64,000 bases of DNA from Flectobacillus roseus (GTDB taxonomy: Bacteria; Bacteroidota; Bacteroidia; Cytophagales; Spirosomataceae), in NCBI RefSeq assembly GCF_030056665.1, contig NZ_JASHIG010000006.1. One strand, 5' to 3'. A program made the position numbers and the translations under genes. The notes below the pieces were generated by a model that saw only the letters and a list, made by a program, of their open reading frames with translations, had not been told where the DNA came from and searched no databases. How positions within the stretch are numbered: position 1 is the stretch's first letter; the number at the start of each line of letters is the position of its first letter. Positions 24,630-33,102 of the stretch are shown here, piece by piece.

Positions 24630-25982
24630 ATGAAAAAACACTACCTCCCGCTAATTTTATCCTTTGCACTTTTTACAGAAGCTAACGCTCAAAAAATCGT
24701 TCAGCGTGATCCAGCCATCGAACAACTCGTTGCTGAAGTAAATGCCGATAGTTTACAATCACATATCAAGAAATTGGTAAGTTTTGACACTCGTCATACC
24801 ATGAGTACCACTACTGAAGAGAAACGTGGGATTGGGGCTGCAAGACGTTGGGTATTAAGCCGATTCCAAGAATACGCCAAACAATCAGGTGGTCGCATGA
24901 CAGCCATGATTGATTCGTGGGTGCTCAAACCAGATGGCAAGCGTGTCGACAAAGACCAAGATATGGGCAACGTCATGGGAATTTTGAAAGGAACAGACCC
25001 GAACGACGACCGTATTTTTATCGTTTCGGGACACATCGATAGCCGTGTAACCAATGTCATGAATCGAGAAGCTACAGCCCCAGGAGCCAACGACGACGGT
25101 TCAGGAACAGCTACAGTGATTGAACTAGCTCGTGTGATGGCCAAAGCACAATTTCCTGCTACCGTAATATTCTTGGTAGTTAGTGGTGAAGAACAAGGAC
25201 TTCTTGGCGCTGATTATTTAGCACAAAAAGCCGTTAATGAAAAATGGAATATCGAGGCTATCATGAATAATGATATTGTGGGTTCGAATAACAGCAATGA
25301 GACTAGAATTATAGACAACACCCGTGTTCGTATTTTTAGCGAAGGACTCCCTGCTTTTGAACTTGACAAAAAAGCGACTAGCATTCGCAATATGGGACAA
25401 GAAAACGATGGAAAAGCACGTCAATTGGCGCGTTATGCGAAGGAAATTGGAGAAAGATATGTAGATAACTTGGAAGTAGTAATGGTGTATCGCAACGATC
25501 GCTTTTTGCGTGGAGGTGACCATACGCCATTTGTCAATCGTGGTTTTGCAGCAGTTCGTGTAACAGAAATGAACGAAAACTTTGACCATCAGCACCAAGA
25601 TTTACGCACTGAAAAAGGTACTCAATATGGCGATTTACCAGAGTTTATGGATTTTGAGTATTTAAGAAAAAATACGGCTATGAATTTAGCAACGTTGGCT
25701 AACTTAGCAAAAGCTCCAGCCACACCTCAGAATGTTACCATTGATACCAAATCATTAACCAACAGTACTACTTTATTTTGGCAAGCACCCAAATCTGGTA
25801 AGGTAAAAGGGTACTATGTCTTAGTTCGTGAAACCTATCAACCGTTCTGGCAAAAGAAAATTTTCACTACTAAAAATGGCATCAATATTCCTTATTCGAA
25901 AGACCACTATTTCTTTGCTGTACAAGCTGTTGGCGAAGATGGTAACGAGAGTTTACCTATATTGCCAAAAGTGGGAATGTAA
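24630..25982 (+). CDS. Secreted M28-family zinc metallopeptidase
   Basis: A 450-residue secreted aminopeptidase-like enzyme. A signal peptide ends at about Ala20-Gln21. The M28 domain (~35-350) shows the co-catalytic zinc ligands: GHID with His135, GANDDGSG with Asp155, SGEEQGLLG with Glu187-Glu188, MNNDIVG with Asp215, and a C-terminal histidine in the NFDHQHQ segment near residue 322. Residues ~365-445 look like a fibronectin type III module (TPQNVTIDTK, TLFWQAPKSGKVKGYYVLVR, YFFAVQAVGEDGNES). It probably digests peptides in the periplasm or outside the cell. A terminator follows 24 bp downstream. Confidence 0.93.
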   Translation: MKKHYLPLILSFALFTEANAQKIVQRDPAIEQLVAEVNADSLQSHIKKLVSFDTRHTMSTTTEEKRGIGAARRWVLSRFQEYAKQSGGRMTAMIDSWVLKPDGKRVDKDQDMGNVMGILKGTDPNDDRIFIVSGHIDSRVTNVMNREATAPGANDDGSGTATVIELARVMAKAQFPATVIFLVVSGEEQGLLGADYLAQKAVNEKWNIEAIMNNDIVGSNNSNETRIIDNTRVRIFSEGLPAFELDKKATSIRNMGQENDGKARQLARYAKEIGERYVDNLEVVMVYRNDRFLRGGDHTPFVNRGFAAVRVTEMNENFDHQHQDLRTEKGTQYGDLPEFMDFEYLRKNTAMNLATLANLAKAPATPQNVTIDTKSLTNSTTLFWQAPKSGKVKGYYVLVRETYQPFWQKKIFTTKNGINIPYSKDHYFFAVQAVGEDGNESLPILPKVGM

Positions 25983-26005
25983 GATTGTGTCAACGTACTA
26001 ATGTC

Positions 26006-26051
26006 AAAAAGCCAAGAATTTCAGTACTAAAACTGATTCTCTTGGCTTTTT
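26006..26051. terminator. Bidirectional terminator between convergent genes
   Basis: AAAAAGCCAAGA (from 26006) pairs with TCTTGGCTTTTT (to 26051), with further pairing of TCAGT and ACTGA toward the loop. It separates the M28 peptidase gene and the nuclease-like gene, which converge here. Confidence 0.8.
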
Positions 26052-26059
26052 GGTTTAAA

Positions 26060-27052
26060 CTATAAATTCGTAATTTCTTCTTCTGAAAGTCCTGTTAATT
26101 TTTGTATACTGGCAATATCAAGTCCCATCATTTTAGCTTGGCGAGCAATATTTCGTTGTCCTTCTTTCAATCCCTCTTGGATACCCTTTTCCATGCCTTC
26201 TTGGATGCCCTTTTCCATTCCCTCCTGAATTCCTTTTTCCATTCCCTCTTGAATTCCTTTCTCCATGCCCTCTTTTAAACCCTCTTTTAACCCTTCCTGC
26301 ATACCTTTTAAGAGTCCTTCCTCATGGGCTGTTTCGACAGCATAATCGTAGGTGGCTTTGTTGTCTCTAAATACTTTAAGACTGTATTCGTATCGTTCCC
26401 AATCTTCCCTGTCCATTTTGGCTAGTTCAGCGACTTGAAAAGCGTGAGTAAATACTTCATCTTTAAACAACTCTGGAATGTTTTGAAAGTCTTCCAGATT
26501 TTTGATAAAATACAACCATTTATCTAGTCTTGTAGCCAACTCATGTTCTTCTTTTTTGAAATTAGGCATTTCCAGATAGATATAAGTCAATTTATCATAA
26601 AAGACCTTTCCATGCTGATTTTTGAGATTGATGGTATGAACGACTTCTGATTTTTCAGGTTCAGATTCGTAATCATCAAAGGTGAAATCTAGCACGCCTA
26701 TGCAGTACACCGCTTTTAAATTGTAGTTCCAAATACCTTTTTCTGCTTGTTCACGAATCGGGAAAGTGGAATAGTAAATGGTTCTTTCTCTGAAATAATT
26801 CTGTTTGGCTTTTTGCAACTCAACGATAAACTTTTCACCATTTTGATTTTCACAATAGATATCATAAATGGCTTTTCGGTCGTAGGGTGTAAAGCCTAAT
26901 TGCTCATTGTTTTTGAAGGTGAGTTCTACGATTTGGTCTCTTTCGGGCAAAAGGGAGTTTAGGAAGTCAATAAGTTGTGGCTTACTGGCTTCTTCACCAA
27001 AGATTTTTTTGAACCCGAAGTCCGTAAATGGATTAAGATATTTTGCTTTCAT
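26060..27052 (-). CDS. Rpn/PD-(D/E)XK nuclease-family protein with tandem repeat
   Basis: A 330-residue protein of the PD-(D/E)XK family that includes Rpn (recombination-promoting nuclease) and transposase-like proteins. The N-terminus YLNPFTDFGFKKIFGEE is diagnostic. The nuclease core shows Asp64 in AIYDIYCEN and Glu78-x-Gln80 in EKFIVELQKAK. Residues 248-298 are a charged Gly/Glu/Lys repeat region containing four exact copies of GMEKGIQE (262-293), also repeated at DNA level, followed by a small C-terminal helical tail (MMGLDIASIQKLTGLSEEEI). The repeat may lengthen or shorten by slippage. A -7 promoter motif lies 27 bp upstream. Whether it cuts DNA is inferred from the family. Confidence 0.9.
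   Translation of the reverse strand: MKAKYLNPFTDFGFKKIFGEEASKPQLIDFLNSLLPERDQIVELTFKNNEQLGFTPYDRKAIYDIYCENQNGEKFIVELQKAKQNYFRERTIYYSTFPIREQAEKGIWNYNLKAVYCIGVLDFTFDDYESEPEKSEVVHTINLKNQHGKVFYDKLTYIYLEMPNFKKEEHELATRLDKWLYFIKNLEDFQNIPELFKDEVFTHAFQVAELAKMDREDWERYEYSLKVFRDNKATYDYAVETAHEEGLLKGMQEGLKEGLKEGMEKGIQEGMEKGIQEGMEKGIQEGMEKGIQEGLKEGQRNIARQAKMMGLDIASIQKLTGLSEEEITNL
26174..26269 (-). repeat. Four tandem 24-bp repeats inside the nuclease gene
   Basis: Four in-frame 24-bp units each encode GMEKGIQE (residues 262-293). The units differ only at a few synonymous positions. Degenerate GLKEG/GMQEG units continue on both sides. Confidence 0.85.
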
Positions 27053-27356
27053 GTTTATAAAGGAGTAGTTCTAAAATCCAAAGTTAGACAATTTTCAGGA
27101 CTAAACATTTGTTAGCATACAAGTTTGATTTCCAATTGCTTGAGCAATTTAGACTTATTCTCTTGAGCAGATCGTATTTCCTTTTTTAGCAATAGATCTT
27201 TTCGTAAAATCCTACTCTTTTTACTTGGTCTCCTTTTGCTATAACTTCTTTCGAAGAATCAAATAATACTTTTTCAATAAAAAATTATGAATTTCCGCCA
27301 AAACATTCAACTATTCAAAGAATACTCCTAAATTCAAGTGTTAATTCTGAAACAAA
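27053..27356. other. Intergenic region with -7 motif and 16-bp palindrome
   Basis: A 304-bp gap between divergent genes. TAACTTTG on the minus strand at 27079-27086 is a probable -7 element for the nuclease-like gene. A perfect 16-bp palindrome, AATTGCTTGAGCAATT with a two-base centre, lies at 27134-27149 and could be an operator. No gene is visible. Confidence 0.5.
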
Positions 27357-28334
27357 ATGCCAGTTGTAAAACACTCTGATTACCAGCCTCCTCTATGGCT
27401 GCCAAATGGTCATTTCCAAACCATTTATCCTTCCTTGTTTCGTAAAGTAGATGGGATAAGTTATCAGCGTGTGCGTTTATCAACTCCTGACCATGATTTT
27501 TTGGACTTGGATTGGTCAAAAGTTAATCCTCATGAAACTCATTCACAGCGCCCACTTTTGATTTTATCACATGGGCTCGAAGGTGATTCTACCAGACAAT
27601 ATATCACGGGCATGGTCAGGTTGTTTAACCAACACCAGTTTGATTGTTTGGCATGGAATTTTAGAAGTTGCTCAGGAGAAATCAATAAGCAAGTACGTTT
27701 TTATCATAGTGGTGCTACCGATGATTTGGACTTGGTAATCAAGTACGCAGCGCAAAAATATAAGGAAATATACCTCATGGGCTTCAGCTTAGGAGGAAAT
27801 CTTACCCTAAAGTATTTGGGTGAAAATGGCGAAAATCTTCGTCCTGAAATCAAAAAGGCTGTAACATTTTCCGTACCTTTGCACCTTTCTGGAAGTAGCT
27901 CCAAAATGGAAAGTTGGCAAGACTGGGTATATACCCGCCGTTTTAATAAAACACTTACCAAAAAAATCCAAGAAAAGGCAGTTTACTTTCCTGAAAACAT
28001 CAACACTACAAATTTGTCGAAAATACGCACCCTGCGTGATTTTGACAATTATTACACTTCACAACTTCACGGATTCAAAGATGCAGAGGACTATTATCAG
28101 AAAAATAGTTCACTATATTTTATTGAAAAAATCCAAATACCCACGTTAATAATTAATGCCCAAAATGACCCTTTTTTATCGAAAGAATGTTTTCCTTTCG
28201 ATAAAGTCAGTCGCTTAGAAAAGGTATTTTTTCAAGCTCCTGAAAAAGGTGGACATTGCGGATTTATGCAAAAAGGCTATGAGCAAACCCTCTGGTCAGA
28301 ATATCAAGCATTAGGCTTTTTATCCAAAAACTAG
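27357..28334 (+). CDS. YheT-family alpha/beta hydrolase
   Basis: A 325-residue alpha/beta hydrolase of the YheT/ABHD1-3 type. The N-terminal PPLWLPNGHFQTIYPSLFR is the family signature. The nucleophile elbow is MGFSLGGN near residue 143, an acid is expected in NAQNDPFL near 270, and the catalytic histidine lies in GGHCGFM near 305. LILSHGLEGDSTRQYI holds the oxyanion-hole region. Members act as esterases or lipases on poorly defined lipids. It is followed at 97 bp by the serine-biosynthesis fusion gene on the same strand. Confidence 0.92.
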   Translation: MPVVKHSDYQPPLWLPNGHFQTIYPSLFRKVDGISYQRVRLSTPDHDFLDLDWSKVNPHETHSQRPLLILSHGLEGDSTRQYITGMVRLFNQHQFDCLAWNFRSCSGEINKQVRFYHSGATDDLDLVIKYAAQKYKEIYLMGFSLGGNLTLKYLGENGENLRPEIKKAVTFSVPLHLSGSSSKMESWQDWVYTRRFNKTLTKKIQEKAVYFPENINTTNLSKIRTLRDFDNYYTSQLHGFKDAEDYYQKNSSLYFIEKIQIPTLIINAQNDPFLSKECFPFDKVSRLEKVFFQAPEKGGHCGFMQKGYEQTLWSEYQALGFLSKN

Positions 28335-28431
28335 CAACGAGTACCAAATAGGTTAACCAATTATAAATAACTAGAGTTTCAAATCCGTAGGAAAAGGCTT
28401 TGACCCCTGACTTGCGACATACAGTAAGAAC

Positions 28432-30345
28432 ATGTTGACTAAAACAGCAGAACATCAAGTAAATTTCGTCATTGATTTTGACAGCACTTTCACGCAGGTA
28501 GAAGGTCTTGACGAATTAGCGGCCATTGCATTGGCAGGAAACAAAGACAGCGAAAAAATTGTCGGTGAAATCAAAGCGATTACAGACAAAGGTATGTTGG
28601 GTGAAATTGGTTTTGCTGATTCCTTGAAGGCGAGAGTTGCCTTATTGCCAGCACACCGCGACCATGTAAATACTTTGATTGAGTTTTTGATGGGTAAAAT
28701 CTCCGACTCATTTGCACGTAACAGAGAGTTTATCTCGATGTATCGTGAAAATATCTACATTGTGTCGAGTGGTTTCAAGGATTTCATTGTTCCTGTAGCT
28801 GTGTCAATGGGCGTAAAAGAAGAAAATGTTTTTGCTAATACATTTACTTACGATGCCGAAGGAAACATCACGGGTTATGACGAAAGCAACTTACTTTCTC
28901 AAGATAAAGGTAAAGTAAAATTACTTCAAGCCTTGCAATTAGAAGGCGATGTATATGCAATTGGTGATGGCTATACCGACTACGAACTTCGTGAGTCTGG
29001 TTTGGCTAATAAGTTCTTCGCTTTCATCGAAAACGTTGAGCGTCAAAAAGTTGTAGAAAAAGCTGATGAGGTGGTAGCTTCATTAGACGAATTCCTATAT
29101 ATCAATGGCTTGAGCCGTTCTCAATCTTATCCAAAATCAAAAATCAAGGTTTTATTGTTGGAAAACGTTCACCCAAAAGCTGTTGCAGCTTTCAAAAATG
29201 AAGGTTTTCAAGTAGAGTTATTGAAAGGTGCTTTGGACGAAGAAGAACTAATCGAGCGAATCAAAGGTGTTTCAATTTTAGGTTTACGTTCTAAAACTAA
29301 TCTTACCAAACGTGTGCTTGAGCATCCAAATGCTAGTCGTTTGATGGCCGTTGGGGCATTCTGTATAGGTACCAACCAAATCGATTTAGCAGAATGTGAA
29401 AAACGTGGTATCGCCGTATTCAATGCACCATATTCTAACACTCGTTCGGTGGTAGAATTAGCCATTGGGGAAATGATTATGTTGACTCGTGACATTTTTA
29501 CGAAGTCAAATAAAATGCACCAAGGTGTTTGGGACAAATCAGCGACTAACTCCTACGAAATTCGTGGTAAGAAGCTCGGTTTGGTAGGTTATGGTAGCAT
29601 TGGTACACAACTTTCGGTTATTGCAGAAGCAATGGGTATGGAAGTTTACTTCTACGATGCTGTTGATAAATTGGCCTTGGGTAATGCCAAAAAATGTAAA
29701 ACTCTTGAAGAACTATTAAGCATTTCTGACTTTATCTCTATGCACGTTGATGGTCGTAAGACTAACTCAAATATAATTGGAGAAAAAGAATTTGCTATGA
29801 TGAAAGACAACGTCATCTTCATCAACCTTTCAAGAGGTCATGTAGTAGATATTCCAGCTTTAGTAAATGCCTTGAAATCGGGTAAAGTTTGGGGAGCGGC
29901 TGTTGACGTATTCCCGTACGAACCAAAAACCAACGATGAGGAGTTTATGAACGAATTGCGTAGTTTGCCAAGAGTCATTTTGACTCCACACATTGGTGGC
30001 TCTACGGAAGAAGCTCAAGCAAATATCGGTGAATTTGTACCAAGTAAACTGTTGCAGTTCATGAACAACGGTAGCACTTATGGTTCGGTAAACTTCCCAG
30101 AATTGCAATTACCAGCATTGGAAGATGCACACCGTTTGTTGCACGTACACCAAAACGTACCAGGTATTTTGGCCAAAATCAACGGTATTTTTGCAAAATA
30201 CAATGTTAACATCAAAGGTCAGTATCTTAAAACAACCAACAACATCGGTTATGTAATCACTGACGTAGCAAAAGAGTATGCAGACGAGATTGTAGAAGAG
30301 CTAAAAGGCTTGGATAATACCATCAAATTTAGAATGTTGTATTAA
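28432..30345 (+). CDS. serA: Phosphoserine phosphatase-like / 3-phosphoglycerate dehydrogenase fusion (SerB-SerA)
   Basis: A 637-residue two-enzyme protein. Residues ~10-225 are a HAD-superfamily SerB-like domain: FVIDFDSTFT with Asp15 and Asp17 (motif I), IVSSGFKDF near 110 (motif II), DKGKVKLL near 158 (motif III lysine) and AIGDGYTDYEL near 176 (motif IV). Residues ~236-550 are phosphoglycerate dehydrogenase: GLRSKTNLT with Arg286, VGYGSIGTQL (NAD-binding Rossmann loop, 385-394), NLSRGHVVD, VDVFPYEP and TPHIGGST with catalytic His520. Residues ~565-637 are an ACT domain (NVPGILAKINGIFAKYNVNI) for serine feedback. The protein could catalyse both the first and last steps of serine synthesis. 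The aminotransferase gene for the middle step is next. All catalytic motifs appear intact; phosphatase specificity is inferred. Confidence 0.94.
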   Translation: MLTKTAEHQVNFVIDFDSTFTQVEGLDELAAIALAGNKDSEKIVGEIKAITDKGMLGEIGFADSLKARVALLPAHRDHVNTLIEFLMGKISDSFARNREFISMYRENIYIVSSGFKDFIVPVAVSMGVKEENVFANTFTYDAEGNITGYDESNLLSQDKGKVKLLQALQLEGDVYAIGDGYTDYELRESGLANKFFAFIENVERQKVVEKADEVVASLDEFLYINGLSRSQSYPKSKIKVLLLENVHPKAVAAFKNEGFQVELLKGALDEEELIERIKGVSILGLRSKTNLTKRVLEHPNASRLMAVGAFCIGTNQIDLAECEKRGIAVFNAPYSNTRSVVELAIGEMIMLTRDIFTKSNKMHQGVWDKSATNSYEIRGKKLGLVGYGSIGTQLSVIAEAMGMEVYFYDAVDKLALGNAKKCKTLEELLSISDFISMHVDGRKTNSNIIGEKEFAMMKDNVIFINLSRGHVVDIPALVNALKSGKVWGAAVDVFPYEPKTNDEEFMNELRSLPRVILTPHIGGSTEEAQANIGEFVPSKLLQFMNNGSTYGSVNFPELQLPALEDAHRLLHVHQNVPGILAKINGIFAKYNVNIKGQYLKTTNNIGYVITDVAKEYADEIVEELKGLDNTIKFRMLY

Positions 30346-30365
30346 AATCTTGTATTCTGATATCT

Positions 30366-30397
30366 TTGTGCCACGTATTTCGTGGCACAAGTTTTTT
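30366..30397 (+). terminator. Hairpin with T-tract between the serA fusion and serC
   Basis: TTGTGCCACG (30366-30375) pairs perfectly with CGTGGCACAA (30381-30390), then GTTTTTT. It lies 21 bp after the fusion gene's stop and before serC, so it is either a full terminator, giving serC its own promoter, or an attenuator. Confidence 0.8.
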
Positions 30398-30543
30398 ATC
30401 CCTAGTCATAAGTTGACTCTGAAGTAGTATCCTATTTTGCTTGTGGAAGTCAGGATTTCAAACTCTTATTTGAAGTTACTGAAATTCAAAACCAATTTGA
30501 AAAATCCATTATTTACTGAACAAGATTAAAGAACTATTGATTC

Positions 30544-31626
30544 ATGCGTAAAACGTACTTTACCCCAGGTCCAGCCGAACTTTTTCCAACTGTTGAACAA
30601 CACTATCGCGATGCGTTTGACCTTCAATTAGGGTCTATCTCGCACCGTTCTGCTCAGTTTCGTAAGATTTATCAGCATACGGTAGAGCAACTTCGTACGC
30701 TGATGAATATCCCTGAATCATCGGGTATTTTCTTTACTGGCTCTGCAACAGAAATTTGGGAGAGAATCATCCAAAACACCGTAGAGTTTGAAAGTTTCCA
30801 CTTGGTAAATGGCTCTTTTTCAAAGAAATTTTACGACTTCTCTGGAGAACTAGGCAAATTTGCTCACAAATACGAAAAACCATTTGGAGAGGGATTTGAC
30901 TATGCGGAAATCGAAGTACCACAATATTCAGAATTAATTTGTACCACTGCCAACGAAACGTCTTCGGGTGTACAAATGCGCCCTTCTGAGATTCATAAAC
31001 TCAAACGTGGCAATAAAGATAAATTCGTAGCTGTAGATATGGTATCGTCGGCTCCATATCCTGATTTAGACTTTGAATTGATAGATACAGCGTTTTTCTC
31101 TGTACAAAAATCATTTGGGATGCCTGCTGGTTTGGGCTGCTGGATTGCCAATCAAAGTATGCTCGATAAAGCTAAAGCATTAAAGAAAAATGATGGTATC
31201 ATCGGCACTTATCATACTTTACCTTCGCTTTGGAAAAACTTCGAGAAATTCGAAACACCAGAAACTCCAAATGTAATGGGTATTTATGTGTTAGGGAAAG
31301 TAGCAGAGGATATGAATAAAATCGGTATCGAAACAATTCGTAAAGAAACCGAGCGCAAAGCGAAAATGCTTTACGATTTTGCTACAAAATGTGATTACCT
31401 AGACATTTTCGTACAAAATCCTGAACACCGTTCGCAAACAGTAGTAGTAGTAAATACCGTAGGAAAATCTGCTGCTGACATTATCGATACTGTCAAAACT
31501 TCTGATAATATGGTAATTGGCTCGGGTTATGGCGATTTTAAGGCTACCCAACTACGTATTGCCAACTTTGCTGCTGTTAATATCGAGCAAGTAGAAAACT
31601 TAATCGAGGTAATGAAAAAGCTATAA
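30544..31626 (+). CDS. serC: Phosphoserine aminotransferase (class V, SerC-type)
   Basis: A 360-residue class V pyridoxal-phosphate aminotransferase converting 3-phosphohydroxypyruvate and glutamate to phosphoserine. TYFTPGPAELFPTVEQHY is the N-terminal phosphate-binding motif, ISHRSAQF follows, DMVSSAPY near residue 165 holds the cofactor-stacking Asp, and SVQKSFGMPAGLG carries the Schiff-base Lys189. The C-terminus includes GYGDFKATQLRIANF, with the substrate arginine. It is more divergent than E. coli SerC, as is common for this lineage, but its position right after the SerB-SerA fusion strongly supports the assignment. Confidence 0.92.
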   Translation: MRKTYFTPGPAELFPTVEQHYRDAFDLQLGSISHRSAQFRKIYQHTVEQLRTLMNIPESSGIFFTGSATEIWERIIQNTVEFESFHLVNGSFSKKFYDFSGELGKFAHKYEKPFGEGFDYAEIEVPQYSELICTTANETSSGVQMRPSEIHKLKRGNKDKFVAVDMVSSAPYPDLDFELIDTAFFSVQKSFGMPAGLGCWIANQSMLDKAKALKKNDGIIGTYHTLPSLWKNFEKFETPETPNVMGIYVLGKVAEDMNKIGIETIRKETERKAKMLYDFATKCDYLDIFVQNPEHRSQTVVVVNTVGKSAADIIDTVKTSDNMVIGSGYGDFKATQLRIANFAAVNIEQVENLIEVMKKL

Positions 31627-31795
31627 CTTTTTATGCCAAATTCAAGGCATTCAAGCTATTGTGGATTCTTGATTTCGGAACAAGAGTCTATTCCTTAATT
31701 TTTCGCAAAATATCAGTCAAAAATTAAGCTATACTTCAGAAATCTAACAGCAGATAGCCAAAATATCGCTGATGCATCATCTTGAATTTTAGGAT

Positions 31796-31836
31796 AAAAG
31801 AGGCGTTCGAAATTAGTTTTTCGAACGCCTCTTTTT
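31796..31836 (+). terminator. Rho-independent terminator downstream of serC
   Basis: AAAAGAGGCGTTCGAAA (31796-31812) pairs with TTTCGAACGCCTCTTTT (from 31818), ending in a T-run, with a 5-base loop. It is about 170 bp past the serC stop. Confidence 0.85.
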
Positions 31837-31862
31837 GATGATATATTGAAGAACATAATCAC

Positions 31863-31938
31863 TTTAGACGTAAAGTATTACCTCTCTACCTGTAAAATTC
31901 TTATTCAAAATAATCACTCATTCACTCAATCACTAAAT
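31863..31938. repeat. Partial palindromic repeat (degenerate core plus one TCACTCA arm)
   Basis: TTTAGACGTAAAGTATTACC then TCTCTAC (31863-31889) resembles the core of the repeat at 11989-12016. AAAATAATCACTCATTCACT plus CAATCACTAAAT (31908-31937) matches its right arm almost exactly. The left arm is absent, so this is a truncated copy. It lies in the 437-bp gap downstream of serC, which otherwise holds only the serC terminator. Confidence 0.55.
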
Positions 31939-32063
31939 AGGACGGACATCGTAGCTTGTCTGTTCACTTGTTTGTCCCTATCTTTAGGCACATATTATGA
32001 GTGATTCACAATCATTATCACTCCTCAAAATTCTATCCTCAATTTAACAAATTACCTACTCCC

Positions 32064-33065
32064 GTGGAAAATACAATCTCAACCTCTCCTACTCGCTGGG
32101 GAATTATTGGCTGTGGAAAAATCGCTGAAAAATTTGCGGATGACCTCATGAGTGTTCCAAACGCTGTGCTCAATGCGGTAGCCTCCCGTAGCCTCGAAAA
32201 AGCACAGGAATTTGCCAAGCCATACAACTGTCCTAATACCTTCGGGAGCTATGAAGAACTTGCCAACAGCGGCCTTGTAGATGTGATTTACATTGCAACA
32301 CCTCATGCGCAACATTGTGAAAATACCTTAATGTGTCTCGAAGCTGGAGTGCCAGTATTATGCGAAAAAGCATTCGCTATCAATAGCCAAATGGTGAAAA
32401 GCATGATTGCTAAATCTCAAGAAAAACAAGTATTCTTGATGGAAGCTATCTGGACTCGTTTTCACCCAGCTATTAATCAAATCAAAGGGATTATTGAAAA
32501 TGGCACCATCGGAGAAATCAAGCATATCGTTGCAGACTTTGGCTTCTTGGCAAATTATGACCCAGAAGGTCGTTTATTTAATCCTGAGTTGACAGGTGGC
32601 TCGTTGATGGATATTGGAATTTACCCTCTATTTATTAGCAAACTACTTTTAGGAGTTCCTTCTCAAGTAAAAGCGGTAGGAGTCATGGCACCTACAGGTG
32701 TAGATATGAACATGTCTATTGCGCTAGCGTTTCCTAGTGGTGCAACAGCCTCATTGTTCTCTACATTAGCAGCTCAAACAGATACAACTTGTACCATTTA
32801 TGGCACCAAAGGGAAAATCTATATACACGGTCGTTTCCATGAAACATTTGGTTTTACACTGACTATCGAAGGCGAAGAACCAAAAGAGATTTCAACTGAA
32901 CGTAATGGTTGGGGCTATAGCTATGAAGCTATCGATGTACAGCGTTGTTTGGCAGAAGGGCGTATCGAAAACGATAAACTTCCTTTACAGTTTAGTCTAG
33001 AATTGATGGAACTTATGGATGAAATTCGTGCTCAAGTGGGCTTAAAATATCCTCAAGAGGTATAA
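32064..33065 (+). CDS. Gfo/Idh/MocA-family oxidoreductase
   Basis: About 333 residues. The N-terminal Rossmann domain opens with TRWGIIGCGKIAEKFADDL, and GLVDVIYIATPHAQHCENTL and VLCEKAFAIN contain the family EKP-like motif as EKA. The C-terminal alpha/beta domain includes GGSLMDIGIYPLFI, with the catalytic Asp/Tyr region. I prefer the GTG at 32064, which places the nucleotide-binding motif near the N-terminus as usual; an upstream in-frame GTG at 32001 would add 21 unconserved residues. It is followed 37 bp later by an aldo/keto reductase on the same strand, suggesting a two-gene sugar-processing unit. The substrate, probably a sugar or polyol, is not evident. Confidence 0.9.
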   Translation: MENTISTSPTRWGIIGCGKIAEKFADDLMSVPNAVLNAVASRSLEKAQEFAKPYNCPNTFGSYEELANSGLVDVIYIATPHAQHCENTLMCLEAGVPVLCEKAFAINSQMVKSMIAKSQEKQVFLMEAIWTRFHPAINQIKGIIENGTIGEIKHIVADFGFLANYDPEGRLFNPELTGGSLMDIGIYPLFISKLLLGVPSQVKAVGVMAPTGVDMNMSIALAFPSGATASLFSTLAAQTDTTCTIYGTKGKIYIHGRFHETFGFTLTIEGEEPKEISTERNGWGYSYEAIDVQRCLAEGRIENDKLPLQFSLELMELMDEIRAQVGLKYPQEV

Positions 33066-33102
33066 TACATATTGATTTACAGCTAAACTCTATTTTTTAT
33101 AA

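Noticed and set aside
31863..31938. Possible CRISPR-like or regulatory repeat near serC
   Set aside because: Only one copy of each unit is present, with no regular spacing or spacers; it matches a truncated palindromic repeat instead.
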